Shown in pieces: positions 50,220-59,380 of a stretch of 64,000 nucleotides of DNA. Origin of the DNA: Treponema_C sp050937815. GTDB lineage: Bacteria > Spirochaetota > Spirochaetia > Treponematales > Treponemataceae. Below the pieces are notes generated by a model. It saw only the letters and a list, made by a program, of their open reading frames with translations, had not been told where the DNA came from and searched no databases. How positions within the stretch are numbered: the stretch's first letter is position 1; the number at the start of each line of letters is the position of its first letter. Made by a program: the position numbers and the translations under genes. The stretch is taken from assembly GCF_050937815.1 (NCBI RefSeq), contig NZ_JACDIJ010000011.1:24817-88816 (forward strand). Reading direction: 5' to 3'.

Positions 50220-51755
50220 TTATGATTTTTGCCGGACAAAAGAACCGGTAGCTGCGCGCATAATATTTTCCTCAGTAGCGGAATCGGCAGACATTTCTGC
50301 TGTAATTTCACCTTTATTAAAAACAATGATTCTATCACTTATAAAAAGCAATTCCGGTAATTCCGAAGAGACCATAATAATCCCTTTACCCGAATCTGCA
50401 AGATTTCTCAGAATTTTATAGATTTCCGATTTTGAGCCGACATCAATTCCCCGAGTAGGCTCATCAAAAATAAAAATATCGGGATTACATGCAAGCCATT
50501 TGCCTATCAAACATTTTTGCTGATTACCGCCGGACAATTCCGTAATATATTGATTGGCGGAAGTATATTTTATATTCAGCAGTTTTTTTGCCTGTTCGGT
50601 AACCTTTTTATCAAGTTTTGGAGAAATCATCCCCCACATACCGCCCATCTTTGAATTGAGAATCTCGGATGATACGGAAATATTTTCCTGAATTGAAAAA
50701 TTGCCGAAAAAACCTGTTTCTCTTCTATTTTCTGTAATAAAGGCAATGCGGCTTTTTAAAGCTCCATAAGGATTTTTATGTGTCAGTTTTTTCCCATTTA
50801 AGAAAATACTACTTTTTGAATCCGTCGGTACTACCGAAAAAATAGCTTCCATTAGCTCCGTTCTCCCCGACCCTATAAGCCCTGCAAAGCCCAATATTTC
50901 TCCCTTTTTTAATGTAAAACTGATATTTTTAACCCTTTGATCAAGCCGAGAAAGATTATTGACGGTCAAACAGGTATCATATAGTGAAAAATCTTTAGCG
51001 GATACCTGTCTGTTGCGATTTAATTCTCTGCCGACCATCATCGATATCATTTCATCGACAGTTATATCGGATGCATTTTTCGTACCGATATATTTTCCGT
51101 CTTTTAATACCGTTACGCGGTCTCCGACAATGGGAATTTCTTCAAGCTTATGTGAAATATATACAATTGCCGCATTTTCCTTTTTTAGTTTTTGTATTAT
51201 CGCGAAAAGCTTTTTTGTCTCTTCAACAGTTAACGAAGATGTAGGCTCGTCCATAATAATGATACGTGCTTTTGCCGTAAAAACACGCGCTATTTCAAGC
51301 AATTGCTTTTCCGCAATGGATAAAAGGCCGGCACTGTCATTCGGATTATACTTTAAGCCTAATTTTTCAAGAATTATTTTTGATTGTTCATATATCTTTA
51401 CATTATCAACAACAGGTAAAAAGCCGATTTTTTTCTCAGGCAAACAACCTAAAAATATATTTTCTGCAAGCGATAATTCATCAATAATACTTAATTCCTG
51501 ATAAATAACACCTATCCCGAGTTTTTTTGCAAGCGCCGGCGTTAGATATGCATAATCAGTGTTTTCAATCGTAATCGACCCTTTGTCGGGAATAAAAACA
51601 CCGCTCAAAAGCTTTATTAAGGTTGACTTACCGGCACCGTTTTCACCGAGAATAACATGAACTTCACCGGAACACAGATCCCAATTAATATCTTCAAGAG
51701 CATGAACCCCTGTAAAGGTTTTTGTAATATTACTCATCCGTACAACTGTTTTCAT
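50220..51755 (-). CDS. alsA: D-allose ABC transporter ATPase (two ABC domains)
   Basis: About 511 residues with tandem ABC domains. The first has Walker A GENGAGKST, signature LLSIAEKQ and IIMDEPTSSLT; the second has LSGGNQQKCL and FIFDEPTRGIDVG. Gene order and the AlsB/AlsE/AlsK neighbours identify it as AlsA rather than RbsA or MglA. ATG 51755 has GGAG 7 bases upstream. Confidence 0.93.
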   Translation of the reverse strand: MKTVVRMSNITKTFTGVHALEDINWDLCSGEVHVILGENGAGKSTLIKLLSGVFIPDKGSITIENTDYAYLTPALAKKLGIGVIYQELSIIDELSLAENIFLGCLPEKKIGFLPVVDNVKIYEQSKIILEKLGLKYNPNDSAGLLSIAEKQLLEIARVFTAKARIIIMDEPTSSLTVEETKKLFAIIQKLKKENAAIVYISHKLEEIPIVGDRVTVLKDGKYIGTKNASDITVDEMISMMVGRELNRNRQVSAKDFSLYDTCLTVNNLSRLDQRVKNISFTLKKGEILGFAGLIGSGRTELMEAIFSVVPTDSKSSIFLNGKKLTHKNPYGALKSRIAFITENRRETGFFGNFSIQENISVSSEILNSKMGGMWGMISPKLDKKVTEQAKKLLNIKYTSANQYITELSGGNQQKCLIGKWLACNPDIFIFDEPTRGIDVGSKSEIYKILRNLADSGKGIIMVSSELPELLFISDRIIVFNKGEITAEMSADSATEENIMRAATGSFVRQKS

Positions 51756-51829
51756 GTATTTCTCCGATTTTAAAAGGGGCATTTTATACGGAAATATTTT
51801 TTAAATACCCCTTTTTGAAAATCATTAAA

Positions 51830-52798
51830 TTATTCGGTTATAAGTTTTGACTCGACAGCAATAAAATCGGGTTGCGCGTTTACTGCAATTTGCGTACCGG
51901 ACTTTACAGCAGCTATCATACGGCGTAAAGATTCGGCTCCGATTTCTGCAGGATCCTGAGCGACCGTTGCAGATAATTTTCCCTGTTTTATAAAAGATAA
52001 AGCTTCTGGATCTCCGTCGGTTCCGACAACTACTATTTGGCCGGCTTTACCGGCATTAATAACCGCTTGTACCGCTCCTAACGCCATAGTATCGTTTGCA
52101 CAATAAATACCTTTTAACTTCGGGTAGCGTTGAATCATATTCGCCGCAACGTCAAGAGCCTTTGTTCTATCCCAATCGGCAGGCTGACTTGCAACGAGCT
52201 TTATATTCGATTTTGATTCAAAAACTTTTTTTGCACCGTTTTTACGGTCCTCGCCCGACGCATTTCCGGCCATGCCTTCGATAATGGCAACTTCACCGCC
52301 GTCAGCACCCAATTTTTCAATGATAAACGTTGCACCCTTTGCGCCTACCGCTTTGTTATCGGTTGTAATAAAAGCAAATACATTTGCTTGCGCATTTTTA
52401 AGCTGTCCCATATCTACCCGTTCATCAATGTTTACCAGTTTAACCCCTTTTTTATATGCTTGGGCGGCAGGTTGAACAAGGTTAATAGGCGACAACGGCG
52501 CAAATCCTATGGCAGCATACTTTTTTCCGAGCAGATTTTCAAATTGGCGCAACTGTCCTTCCGTATCACTTTCAGATTGAACGGCAAAAACATCAACCTC
52601 TACCCCCTGTTTTTTCGCTTCTTCCAGAATTCCCTCTTTCATTGCAGCCCAAAAAGAGTTTCCGAGCGTTTTTAAAATAATAGCATACTTCGGTGCGCCG
52701 TCTTTTTTTTCTTCTGTAGTACCCTTTGCCGATAAAATTGATACGGAACAGATCAAAAATAAAACAAACACAACAAACATGATTCGTTTTTTGTTCAT
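51830..52798 (-). CDS. alsB: D-allose-binding protein
   Basis: About 322 residues. A signal peptide (KKRIMFVVFVLFLICSVSILSA) precedes a Peripla_BP_4 domain. IIEKLGADGGEVAIIEG, GNASGEDRKNGAK, LVASQPADWDR and GIYCANDTMALGA track E. coli AlsB closely. No lipobox cysteine follows, so it is either soluble in the periplasm or anchored by the uncleaved signal. AAGGAGGAT lies upstream of ATG 52798. It is the first gene of the allose operon. Confidence 0.92.
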   Translation of the reverse strand: MNKKRIMFVVFVLFLICSVSILSAKGTTEEKKDGAPKYAIILKTLGNSFWAAMKEGILEEAKKQGVEVDVFAVQSESDTEGQLRQFENLLGKKYAAIGFAPLSPINLVQPAAQAYKKGVKLVNIDERVDMGQLKNAQANVFAFITTDNKAVGAKGATFIIEKLGADGGEVAIIEGMAGNASGEDRKNGAKKVFESKSNIKLVASQPADWDRTKALDVAANMIQRYPKLKGIYCANDTMALGAVQAVINAGKAGQIVVVGTDGDPEALSFIKQGKLSATVAQDPAEIGAESLRRMIAAVKSGTQIAVNAQPDFIAVESKLITE

Positions 52799-52822
52799 TT
52801 GAATATCCTCCTTAAATGAACC

Positions 52823-52854
52823 GTTAATTTGTGGAATCGATTCCACAAATTAAC
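52823..52854 (-). promoter_or_regulatory. Perfect 32-bp palindromic operator of the allose operon
   Basis: Half-site GTTAATTTGTGGAATC followed by its exact reverse complement. The inner part TGTGGAATCGATTCCACA has the central CG of LacI-family operators. It overlaps the end of the -10 box and the start site. Confidence 0.8.
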
Positions 52855-52881
52855 AATAAACCATGTTTTTGAATCTGTCAA
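52853..52881 (-). promoter_or_regulatory. Allose operon promoter
   Basis: Minus strand TTGACA (52876-52881), 17 bases, TATTGT (52853-52858). The -10 box touches the palindromic operator. Confidence 0.75.
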
Positions 52882-52925
52882 GGATTTTGTATAAGAATTC
52901 GAAAATCAGCCGGTATTTTTGCCCT

Positions 52926-53231
52926 TTACTCATGCAATTTTTCGGCAAGTTTTTTTATAGCCGATAAAAGTTGTGTTTTCTTTTTTTCGTCATAAAAATC
53001 GCATAAGCGTTTTAGACAAAGAATTTCGTTTTTTAACAGCTCGAACTTTTGAAGCGGAAGCTCTTCGGGCGTATATTCGATAAGGGCGCTTCCCGTATGA
53101 GTATTGCATTCGACATGTTTAACCGCTGCATGGGATTCGACGGCGGATTTTAAAGCGTCGGCAACGGCAGCATCTTTTAAAACGGCATGGCGCAGCCGTA
53201 TACGGCCCGGAAAAAAACTTGAAATAACCAT
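52926..53231 (-). CDS. HMA-like domain protein, FezC-like
   Basis: A 101-residue cytoplasmic protein with one HMA-type ferredoxin-like domain (FPGRIRLRHAVLKD, HVECNTHTGSALIEY) and a charged C-terminal helix. The CxxC metal motif of classical HMA domains is absent. The same PGRxRLR...GSxLIEYT pattern occurs at the N-terminus of the adjacent ATPase. Ferrosome loci encode an HMA-containing partner of FezB, and this gene would be that partner. It lies 15 bases after the ATPase gene. Family assignment to FezC is inferred from context. Confidence 0.65.
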   Translation of the reverse strand: MVISSFFPGRIRLRHAVLKDAAVADALKSAVESHAAVKHVECNTHTGSALIEYTPEELPLQKFELLKNEILCLKRLCDFYDEKKKTQLLSAIKKLAEKLHE

Positions 53232-53246
53232 ACTCGCTCGCTTTTT

Positions 53247-55325
53247 TCAAACAAGGGGGCGCATTGCCGACATGCCGACCGCAACGGTTGACGCATTATG
53301 CAGTAAAGCGGCGGACGACGATGAAAGCAGCCCCGAAAGCTCGCCGGCAATCAATGCGGAATTGACGCCGATAATAATATCGTTGTTGGTTTGTATGCGC
53401 TCAATCAAATTCATTGCAATAAGGCGCAAAAAAGGCAGCGAATGCAGCCCGTCCGCAGGCAGCAGAATATCGGCCGTTTCGCTTGCAATGGCGGAAGCTT
53501 GAGCCATTGCAATACCGACATCGGCAGCCGAAAGCGCAGGCGAATCGTTAATACCGTCACCGATCATAACAACCCTACGCCCCTGTTTTTTCAGCTTTTT
53601 AATAAAATCGGCCTTTGTGTCGGGCAGGGCTTGAGCTTCATAGCTGAGTATGCCTGTTTTGTGCGCAATGGTACGCGCCGTTTCGGGACCGTCGCCGGTA
53701 AGCATAATGATGTTTGCAACACCGAGTGCATACAAATCTTTTATCACATCCATTGCTTCGGCACGCACGGGATCCTCTATTGCGATAATACCTGCAAGTT
53801 CGTTGTTGATTGCCAAATATAATTGAGAACAACCGGATTGTCCGAGTTCTGAAATTACGCGCTCAACCTCCGGAGTTTTCGGAATTTTTTCATCGTCAAA
53901 TATAAAATGAGCGCTGCCTATTCTCAATTCGTCTTTTTTCAGCGTAGATACCAAACCGTGTGCTAAGATGTACGATACCTTCGTATGTTCTTCCCGATGA
54001 TTGATTCCGCGCTCTGCAGCTTCTTTTACAACGGCACGTGCCAAAGAATGAGGAAAATGCTCTTCCAAACAAGCGGCAATTTTCAATACCTCCCGTTCGG
54101 TTTTACCGCCGAAGGCGACAATACGCTTTACCTTCGGAGAAGACTCGGTAAGAGTTCCGGTTTTATCGAACACAATGGTGTCGGCACGGGCAAAATCTTC
54201 CAAAAATTTTCCGCCTTTTACGGTAATGCCCATTTGTGCACAGTTTTTCATTGCGGCAAGTACGCACACGGGGGCGGACAGTTTCATCGCACACGAATAA
54301 TCTACAAGCAGCGTAAAGGACGCCTTTACAAAATCGCGCGTAAACGCGTAGGTAAGGCCTGCAAGCAAAAAATTATAAAATACAAGCTTATCCGCGGTGC
54401 GCTCGGAGCGGATTTGCGAAGCGGCTTTAAGCGACTGCATACGGTCAATCATAGAAGCTATTTTACTGACGCGCGTTTCTCTGCCGCACGCTTTTATGCA
54501 AATATACAACTCTCCTTCTTCTACGATTGTAGAAGCGAATACCGAATCTCCCGCATTTTTTTGTACCGGCAAACTTTCGCCGGTCATCGCCGCTTGATTA
54601 ACGGTAGCTTCTCCCGACACCACCGTTCCGTCTGCAGGAATAACCGAATTGGCACGGACTACAATCGTATCTCCCGTTTTCAGCATTGAAACGGAAACCG
54701 AAGATTCGTTTCCGTTTTGAACGATTTGTACCGTTTCCTGCGTATTTAAAAAGGATTGGGCAAGGTTATCGTATGATTTACGCCGCGTGTAATCTTCCAA
54801 AACATCGCCCATGTTTAAAAACATTGCGATGGTATTTGCCGTATTAAAATTGCCCGAAGCATACGATAAAGCTAAGGCCGTTGCATCAAGGGTAGCGGCG
54901 CAAAAAGGCATACCCGATAAAACGGCATTGATACCTTTTTTTATCCGCGGCGCTATCGCAAATATGGATAAGAATTTACGCAAGGGCAGAGGAAAAAGCT
55001 TTTTTATAAAAAACTCTATGCAAAGAAATAACAGGGATTGCAGCAAGCTTTCCTGTACTTCCGAAACGCCTACGTGCACTAACAATTCTTTATTTTCCAA
55101 ATACGAATCATCCAAAGCTTTTACATAGGCGATTGCTTGATTTTCCGTAATATCGGTATATTCAATTAAAATACTGCCGGAAACGGGATTTACCGTTACC
55201 GAGTCGATTCCGTCCTGCAAAGACACGAGTGTTTGCACAAGTGCAGCTTGCGCGGGAACAAGAGATTTCCGGTCATACCGTAAACGCACGCGTCCCGGCA
55301 ATCGGTGAGCAATATAAAAATCCAT
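53247..55325 (-). CDS. P1B-type ATPase with SCA motif, FezB-like (P1B-6)
   Basis: A 692-residue heavy-metal P-type ATPase. An N-terminal HMA-like domain without CxxC (PGRVRLRYDRK) is followed by membrane helices, the actuator TGES, a metal-site helix VDYSCAMKLSAP with Cys345 in place of the usual CPC, the phosphorylated Asp387 in FDKTGTLT and the hinge GDGINDSPALSAADVG. An SCA motif characterises the P1B-6 group, to which ferrosome protein FezB belongs. The expected role is loading iron into a membrane compartment. The flanking small genes fit a fez locus. Export of another metal remains possible. Confidence 0.8.
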   Translation of the reverse strand: MDFYIAHRLPGRVRLRYDRKSLVPAQAALVQTLVSLQDGIDSVTVNPVSGSILIEYTDITENQAIAYVKALDDSYLENKELLVHVGVSEVQESLLQSLLFLCIEFFIKKLFPLPLRKFLSIFAIAPRIKKGINAVLSGMPFCAATLDATALALSYASGNFNTANTIAMFLNMGDVLEDYTRRKSYDNLAQSFLNTQETVQIVQNGNESSVSVSMLKTGDTIVVRANSVIPADGTVVSGEATVNQAAMTGESLPVQKNAGDSVFASTIVEEGELYICIKACGRETRVSKIASMIDRMQSLKAASQIRSERTADKLVFYNFLLAGLTYAFTRDFVKASFTLLVDYSCAMKLSAPVCVLAAMKNCAQMGITVKGGKFLEDFARADTIVFDKTGTLTESSPKVKRIVAFGGKTEREVLKIAACLEEHFPHSLARAVVKEAAERGINHREEHTKVSYILAHGLVSTLKKDELRIGSAHFIFDDEKIPKTPEVERVISELGQSGCSQLYLAINNELAGIIAIEDPVRAEAMDVIKDLYALGVANIIMLTGDGPETARTIAHKTGILSYEAQALPDTKADFIKKLKKQGRRVVMIGDGINDSPALSAADVGIAMAQASAIASETADILLPADGLHSLPFLRLIAMNLIERIQTNNDIIIGVNSALIAGELSGLLSSSSAALLHNASTVAVGMSAMRPLV

Positions 55326-55392
55326 ACGTTACCTGCGGCATACCTCAAAACAATAAGCTGCTTTTTTAAAGCCTTCGGGGTATGCCTCTGTG

Positions 55393-55614
55393 TTATTTTG
55401 CGGCGGCTTTGGTTTTTTTATTGAATTTCGCTTCCGCGGCAATATCCTGCGCGTCTTCTTTTACCGTTTCAACAAAGGCGGACGCATCGTCTTTTAACTG
55501 CAAGCCCGCACTTATAACCTTCGCGCATACTTTTTTAAAACCCGCTTTACGGGCAACCGCAACCGTCAAACCGCCGACCGCTAAACCGACCGCAAATGCT
55601 CCCCATTTTGTCAT
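55393..55614 (-). CDS. Small one-helix membrane protein, FezA-like candidate
   Basis: A 73-residue protein. Residues 4-21 (WGAFAVGLAVGGLTVAVA) are a glycine-rich membrane helix, and the rest is a charged amphipathic helix rich in Ala, Lys and Glu. GGAGGTG precedes the ATG. It is the first gene of a three-gene set with the P1B ATPase (67 bases downstream) and the HMA-like protein. Small hydrophobic proteins accompany FezB in ferrosome loci. I do not recognise the family with certainty; the FezA label is contextual. Confidence 0.6.
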   Translation of the reverse strand: MTKWGAFAVGLAVGGLTVAVARKAGFKKVCAKVISAGLQLKDDASAFVETVKEDAQDIAAEAKFNKKTKAAAK

Positions 55615-55727
55615 AACACACCTCCGCTTATCCGACTACAACATTTACTTATTTTCAAATTACTTTACTATAACATGTTTTTTGATGCCCTGCAATATGC
55701 CGAAAAGCCGCCGTATTTGGTTTCTTC

Positions 55728-55755
55728 TTTACTTTTTTTTACAAAAGAATATACT
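55728..55755 (+). promoter_or_regulatory. Promoter of the antiporter gene, probably leaderless
   Basis: TTTACT (55728-55733) and TATACT (55750-55755) are 16 bases apart. ATG 55765 follows after 9 bases with no Shine-Dalgarno sequence. Confidence 0.5.
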
Positions 55756-55764
55756 ATAAGAATT

Positions 55765-57489
55765 ATGAACAAACTTGCTGAATTTCTTCCCGCATTTATG
55801 CATTTTTCGCGTCTTGAAAGCACAAACCTCATCCTTTTGTTAGGCCTCATTTTACTGTTGGGCGCTTTAGGCGGGCGCTTGTTTCAAAAACTGAAAATTC
55901 CTCAAGTGGTCGGCTATATCGTCATAGGTATTTTAATCGGACAATCGGGCTTTCAAATATTGTCGGCAAACGTTATCACCGCATTGGATCCGCTTTCAAG
56001 TATTGCCCTTTCCCTCATCGGCTTTATGATAGGCGGAGAATTAAAAGCACAAGTTATAAAAAAATACGGAAAACAATTTGTCGGTATTTTGCTTTTTGAA
56101 TCCATTGTTCCCTTTATTATCGTATCCGTTTGTATATCGGCAGTGTCATTTGCGGTAACAAAAAATGCGCCGGCATCGCTTTCTCTCGGCTTAATTTTAG
56201 GAGCGATTTCTTCGGCCACCGCACCGGCAGCGACAACGGACGTACTGCGCGAAAACAGAACGCGCGGCCCGCTTACAACCACGGTTTTAGGTATAGTGGC
56301 AATGGATGATGCCGTTGCCCTTGTATTATACGCCCTTGCTTCTTCCGTAGCTGCAAGCCTTTTGGGAGCGCATACGGCAAGTTTCGGTAAACAGCTTTTA
56401 TTATTGGCATACAATATCGGAGGTTCCGTGTTGCTCGGAAGCCTTATAGGCTTTTTTTTAAGCCTTATTATCCGGAATGTTATGACAGACCCCGGCCGTA
56501 TTTTAGGGTTTTCGCTGGGTGCACTTTTTTTATCCGCAGGCATTGCAGGTTTTTTGCACTTGGACATGATTTTAGCGGCAATGGCATTGGGCTTTTTTAT
56601 GGTAAATTTTGCGCCCGCTAAAACAAGGCCGACCTTTACCTTAGTCGAAAATTTTACGCCGCCGATTTACGTTTTGTTTTTTGTACTTGTCGGGGCAAAA
56701 CTCAATGTATGGAACGTAACCGCCTTTGTCGCCCTTCTTGCAGTATTATACGTTTTTTTACGTACAGTCGGAAAAACAATCGGTGCAACGTTCGGTTCCC
56801 GTCTTACAAAGGCTCCCGAAGCTGTCCGTAAATATCTGCCCTTTTGTCTTTTAAGTCAAGCAGGAGTGGCAATCGGGCTTTCAATATCCGCAGGCCACGA
56901 TTTTGCCGGCAGCGTCGGCCCCACCGTTTTACTTATCATCACCGCGACAACCTTTATCGTACAGCTTATAGGGCCGGTATGCGTAAAACACGGTATCGAA
57001 AAGGCCGGCGAATGCAATTTGGATATTACCGAAGAAGATTTAATGAAAACCGTAACCGTTTCCGATGTTGCATGGAACAATCAAAAAGTTTGTTCGCCTT
57101 CATCACCGGCTATCGTATTTGAAACATCGAAATTAAGCTCCATATTGAATTCATTCAGCCGGCATCCGAATTTAAACTATGCGGTAAAAGATGCGGAGGG
57201 AACATTGACGGGTTTTATTACTTTGGAACGGTTAAAAGATGCGTTAATAATGTCGGACTGGTATGAAAGCCTTTTAGCAATGGACATTATGGAACCCGTA
57301 CATATTGTATGCTCGCCTCAAACAACGATTACGGATTTATACACACTGTTTTCAAAAAATGATTGTACCGCAGTTCCTATCGTCAGCGAAAACAACAAAA
57401 CCATGGGTGTTATAGAAAAAAATGCGGTAGACCATTTTTTACGCCAGCAAGTAATTGCACTGCATAAAAAAATTGCAAGTTTAGGATAA
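55765..57489 (+). CDS. CPA2-type cation:proton antiporter with C-terminal CBS domains
   Basis: About 574 residues. Roughly twelve membrane helices cover residues 15-400, with KIPQVVGYIVIGILIGQSG, ISSATAPAATTDVLRE and GIVAMDDAVALVLYA, typical of the Na+/H+ exchanger (KefB/NapA) family; the MDD aspartates are the expected ion-binding residues. The C-terminus has a CBS pair (YAVKDAEGTLTGFI, MDIMEPVHIVCSP...PIVSENNKTMGVIE), which may sense adenine nucleotides. It divergently faces the fez-like genes. Confidence 0.88.
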   Translation: MNKLAEFLPAFMHFSRLESTNLILLLGLILLLGALGGRLFQKLKIPQVVGYIVIGILIGQSGFQILSANVITALDPLSSIALSLIGFMIGGELKAQVIKKYGKQFVGILLFESIVPFIIVSVCISAVSFAVTKNAPASLSLGLILGAISSATAPAATTDVLRENRTRGPLTTTVLGIVAMDDAVALVLYALASSVAASLLGAHTASFGKQLLLLAYNIGGSVLLGSLIGFFLSLIIRNVMTDPGRILGFSLGALFLSAGIAGFLHLDMILAAMALGFFMVNFAPAKTRPTFTLVENFTPPIYVLFFVLVGAKLNVWNVTAFVALLAVLYVFLRTVGKTIGATFGSRLTKAPEAVRKYLPFCLLSQAGVAIGLSISAGHDFAGSVGPTVLLIITATTFIVQLIGPVCVKHGIEKAGECNLDITEEDLMKTVTVSDVAWNNQKVCSPSSPAIVFETSKLSSILNSFSRHPNLNYAVKDAEGTLTGFITLERLKDALIMSDWYESLLAMDIMEPVHIVCSPQTTITDLYTLFSKNDCTAVPIVSENNKTMGVIEKNAVDHFLRQQVIALHKKIASLG

Positions 57490-57491
57490 TT

Positions 57492-58418
57492 ATGCGCTAT
57501 AAAACATCGCAGCGAACAATAGTAGGATATTTATTTTTAACCTTCAGCATTCTCACATGGGGCTGTACCTTTATATCCACAAAAATTCTTTTGCAAGCTT
57601 TTAATCCGATTGAAATCCTTTTTGTGCGTTTTTTTGCAGGCTATGCCGGCCTGTGGATTTTAGCGCCGCGCCCTTTAAAACTTGACACATCAAGCGGAAA
57701 GCCGTCCCGCATAAGGCAGGAATTGTATTTTGCCGGAGCGGGAATTTTTGCAATAACCTTGTATCAGTTTTTGGAAAATATCGCACTTTCATATACGCAA
57801 GCCTCGAATGTAAGTGTTATCGCTGCAACGGCGCCCATTTTTACGGCACTGGCAATCCGACTATGTTTAAAAAACTCACCGCAAGCAAAACCGCTCAGTC
57901 TGCGCTTTATACTCGGCTTTATCTGTGCAATGACCGGTATTATTCTTATCAGCTTCAGCGGTGCAACCGAACTCAAACTGAACCCGATCGGAGATTGTTT
58001 AGCCTTTGCAGGGGCGATTATTTGGGCAGGTTATTCGGTACTGATTACAAAGGTAAACGATTTAAACCTTCCGCCGCTGGAAAGCACACGGCGTATATTT
58101 TTTTATGCCCTTATTACAATGATTCCGCCCGCTCTTATTTCCGGTATCGAAACCGATATCGGTATAAATGCGGTACGATTTTCAAACCCCGTATATATTG
58201 CACATTTTTTATTTTTAGGAATCGGAGCTTCGGCTTTAACCTACAGTGCATGGGCACTCGCGGGAAAATATTTGGGCATCGTAAAAACCTCATTGTTTAT
58301 CTATGTTATTCCGGTTATTACGGTTATAGCCGCCGCAATTTTTTTAAATGAACGCTTTACACTTATGTCCGGACTCGGTACCCTCTTAACGATTTTAGGT
58401 TTGTTTGTTTCAGGATAA
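57492..58418 (+). CDS. EamA/DMT-family transporter
   Basis: A 308-residue protein with ten membrane helices in two EamA repeats. Landmarks are LTWGCTFISTKILL, NPIEILFVRFFAGY and, in the second repeat, AGAIIWAGYSVLITK and GASALTYSAWALAGKYLG. DMT proteins export or import amino acids, nucleotides or other metabolites, and no substrate can be named. It begins 2 bases after the antiporter stop codon and its ribosome-binding site lies in that gene's end, so the two are coupled. Confidence 0.88.
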   Translation: MRYKTSQRTIVGYLFLTFSILTWGCTFISTKILLQAFNPIEILFVRFFAGYAGLWILAPRPLKLDTSSGKPSRIRQELYFAGAGIFAITLYQFLENIALSYTQASNVSVIAATAPIFTALAIRLCLKNSPQAKPLSLRFILGFICAMTGIILISFSGATELKLNPIGDCLAFAGAIIWAGYSVLITKVNDLNLPPLESTRRIFFYALITMIPPALISGIETDIGINAVRFSNPVYIAHFLFLGIGASALTYSAWALAGKYLGIVKTSLFIYVIPVITVIAAAIFLNERFTLMSGLGTLLTILGLFVSG

Positions 58419-58439
58419 ACGCCCGTCCATAAAGAGTGC

Positions 58440-58471
58440 GCGGCTGTCCAAAGACTGATTCGGACAACCGC
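58440..58471 (+). terminator. Weak terminator after the EamA gene
   Basis: GCGGCTGTCC pairs with GGACAACCGC with one mismatch around a 12-base loop. A short T run follows at distance, so efficiency is uncertain. Confidence 0.45.
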
Positions 58472-58517
58472 AGCTGAAAGATTTTTTAAACCGTTATTTC
58501 GGTACAAATCCCGAAAA

Positions 58518-59318
58518 TTAAAACACCTTAACCACTTCACCGTCCGGATAACGTTTTTCGATAAAGTCGGCAATCTTTGCACTGCACAGGGCTTGAACCA
58601 GAGCTTTAATGCGCGCGTCTTTTTCGTTACCCGCTTTTACGGTAATAATATTCACATAGGGTGAATCCGCTCCTTCAACGACTAAGCCGTCTTTAGAGGC
58701 GCGTAAACCCGCAGGTATCGCGTAGTTTCCGTTAATCACAGCGGCGTCAACATCCGGCAACACACGCGGAAGAGAAGCCGCTTCTATTTCGCGGAATTTC
58801 AGTTTTTTTGCATTTTCGGCAATATCTTGCGGCGTCGCCGTAATACCCGCGCTTGCATTCAATGTAATTAAGCCGGCGGATTGAAGAAGCAACAAAGCAC
58901 GACCTTCATTTGTAGGATCGTTCGGAATTGCGATAACGGCCCCGGCAGGTATATCGGATAAAGCGGATATTTTTTTCGAATACAGGGCTATCGGTTCAAT
59001 ATGAATGCCTCCCGCATTTACCAAGTGAAAGCCTTTTTCTTTGTTAAAGGATTCCATATACGGCAAGTGCTGGAAAAAATTCGCATCTATTTGCCCGCTT
59101 TCCAAAGCTTCGTTCGGTGTAACATAATCGGTAAATTCGATTACTTCCAGCTTAATGCCCTGTGCAGCCAAATCTTCGACCACCAGCTTAAGCATTTCCG
59201 CATGCGGTTCCGGAGTTGCCCCGACTTTTAAAACCTTTTCATCTTTTTGCTTTGTACATGAAACAAAAAGCGCCAATACGGCAATTGCCGCAAAAATCGT
59301 TCGTGTGAGCTTTTTCAT
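58518..59318 (-). CDS. metQ: Methionine-binding lipoprotein MetQ
   Basis: A 266-residue NlpA-family lipoprotein. The signal ends in ALFVSC, so Cys21 is the lipidated residue, followed by VGATPEPHAEML, IDANFFQHLPYM and AIPNDPTNEGRALLLLQ. It captures D/L-methionine for MetNI. It lies last in the metN-metI-metQ operon. The 62-base gap from metI contains part of hairpin repeat F, which provides TAGGAG upstream of the ATG. Confidence 0.95.
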   Translation of the reverse strand: MKKLTRTIFAAIAVLALFVSCTKQKDEKVLKVGATPEPHAEMLKLVVEDLAAQGIKLEVIEFTDYVTPNEALESGQIDANFFQHLPYMESFNKEKGFHLVNAGGIHIEPIALYSKKISALSDIPAGAVIAIPNDPTNEGRALLLLQSAGLITLNASAGITATPQDIAENAKKLKFREIEAASLPRVLPDVDAAVINGNYAIPAGLRASKDGLVVEGADSPYVNIITVKAGNEKDARIKALVQALCSAKIADFIEKRYPDGEVVKVF

Positions 59319-59323
59319 ACCTA

Positions 59324-59360
59324 CTCCTATAAAAAGTCAAGAAGAAAGTGTCAACTTTCG
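59324..59360 (-). repeat. Hairpin repeat unit F (partial) before metQ
   Basis: Matches the right part of units E1/E2 base for base: GAAAGT-TGAC-ACTTTC then TTCTTGACTTTTTATAGGAG in two adjoining blocks. The left arm of the outer stem is lost. Confidence 0.75.
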
Positions 59361-59380
59361 TTATATCATAGTGATTAATA

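Noticed and set aside
53985..54689. 234-codon open frame antisense to the P1B ATPase
   Set aside because: Overlaps conserved ATPase motifs on the other strand and has no translation signal.
55615..55764. Fur box controlling the fez-like genes
   Set aside because: The region is AT-rich but I could not find a convincing inverted 19-bp Fur-type motif.
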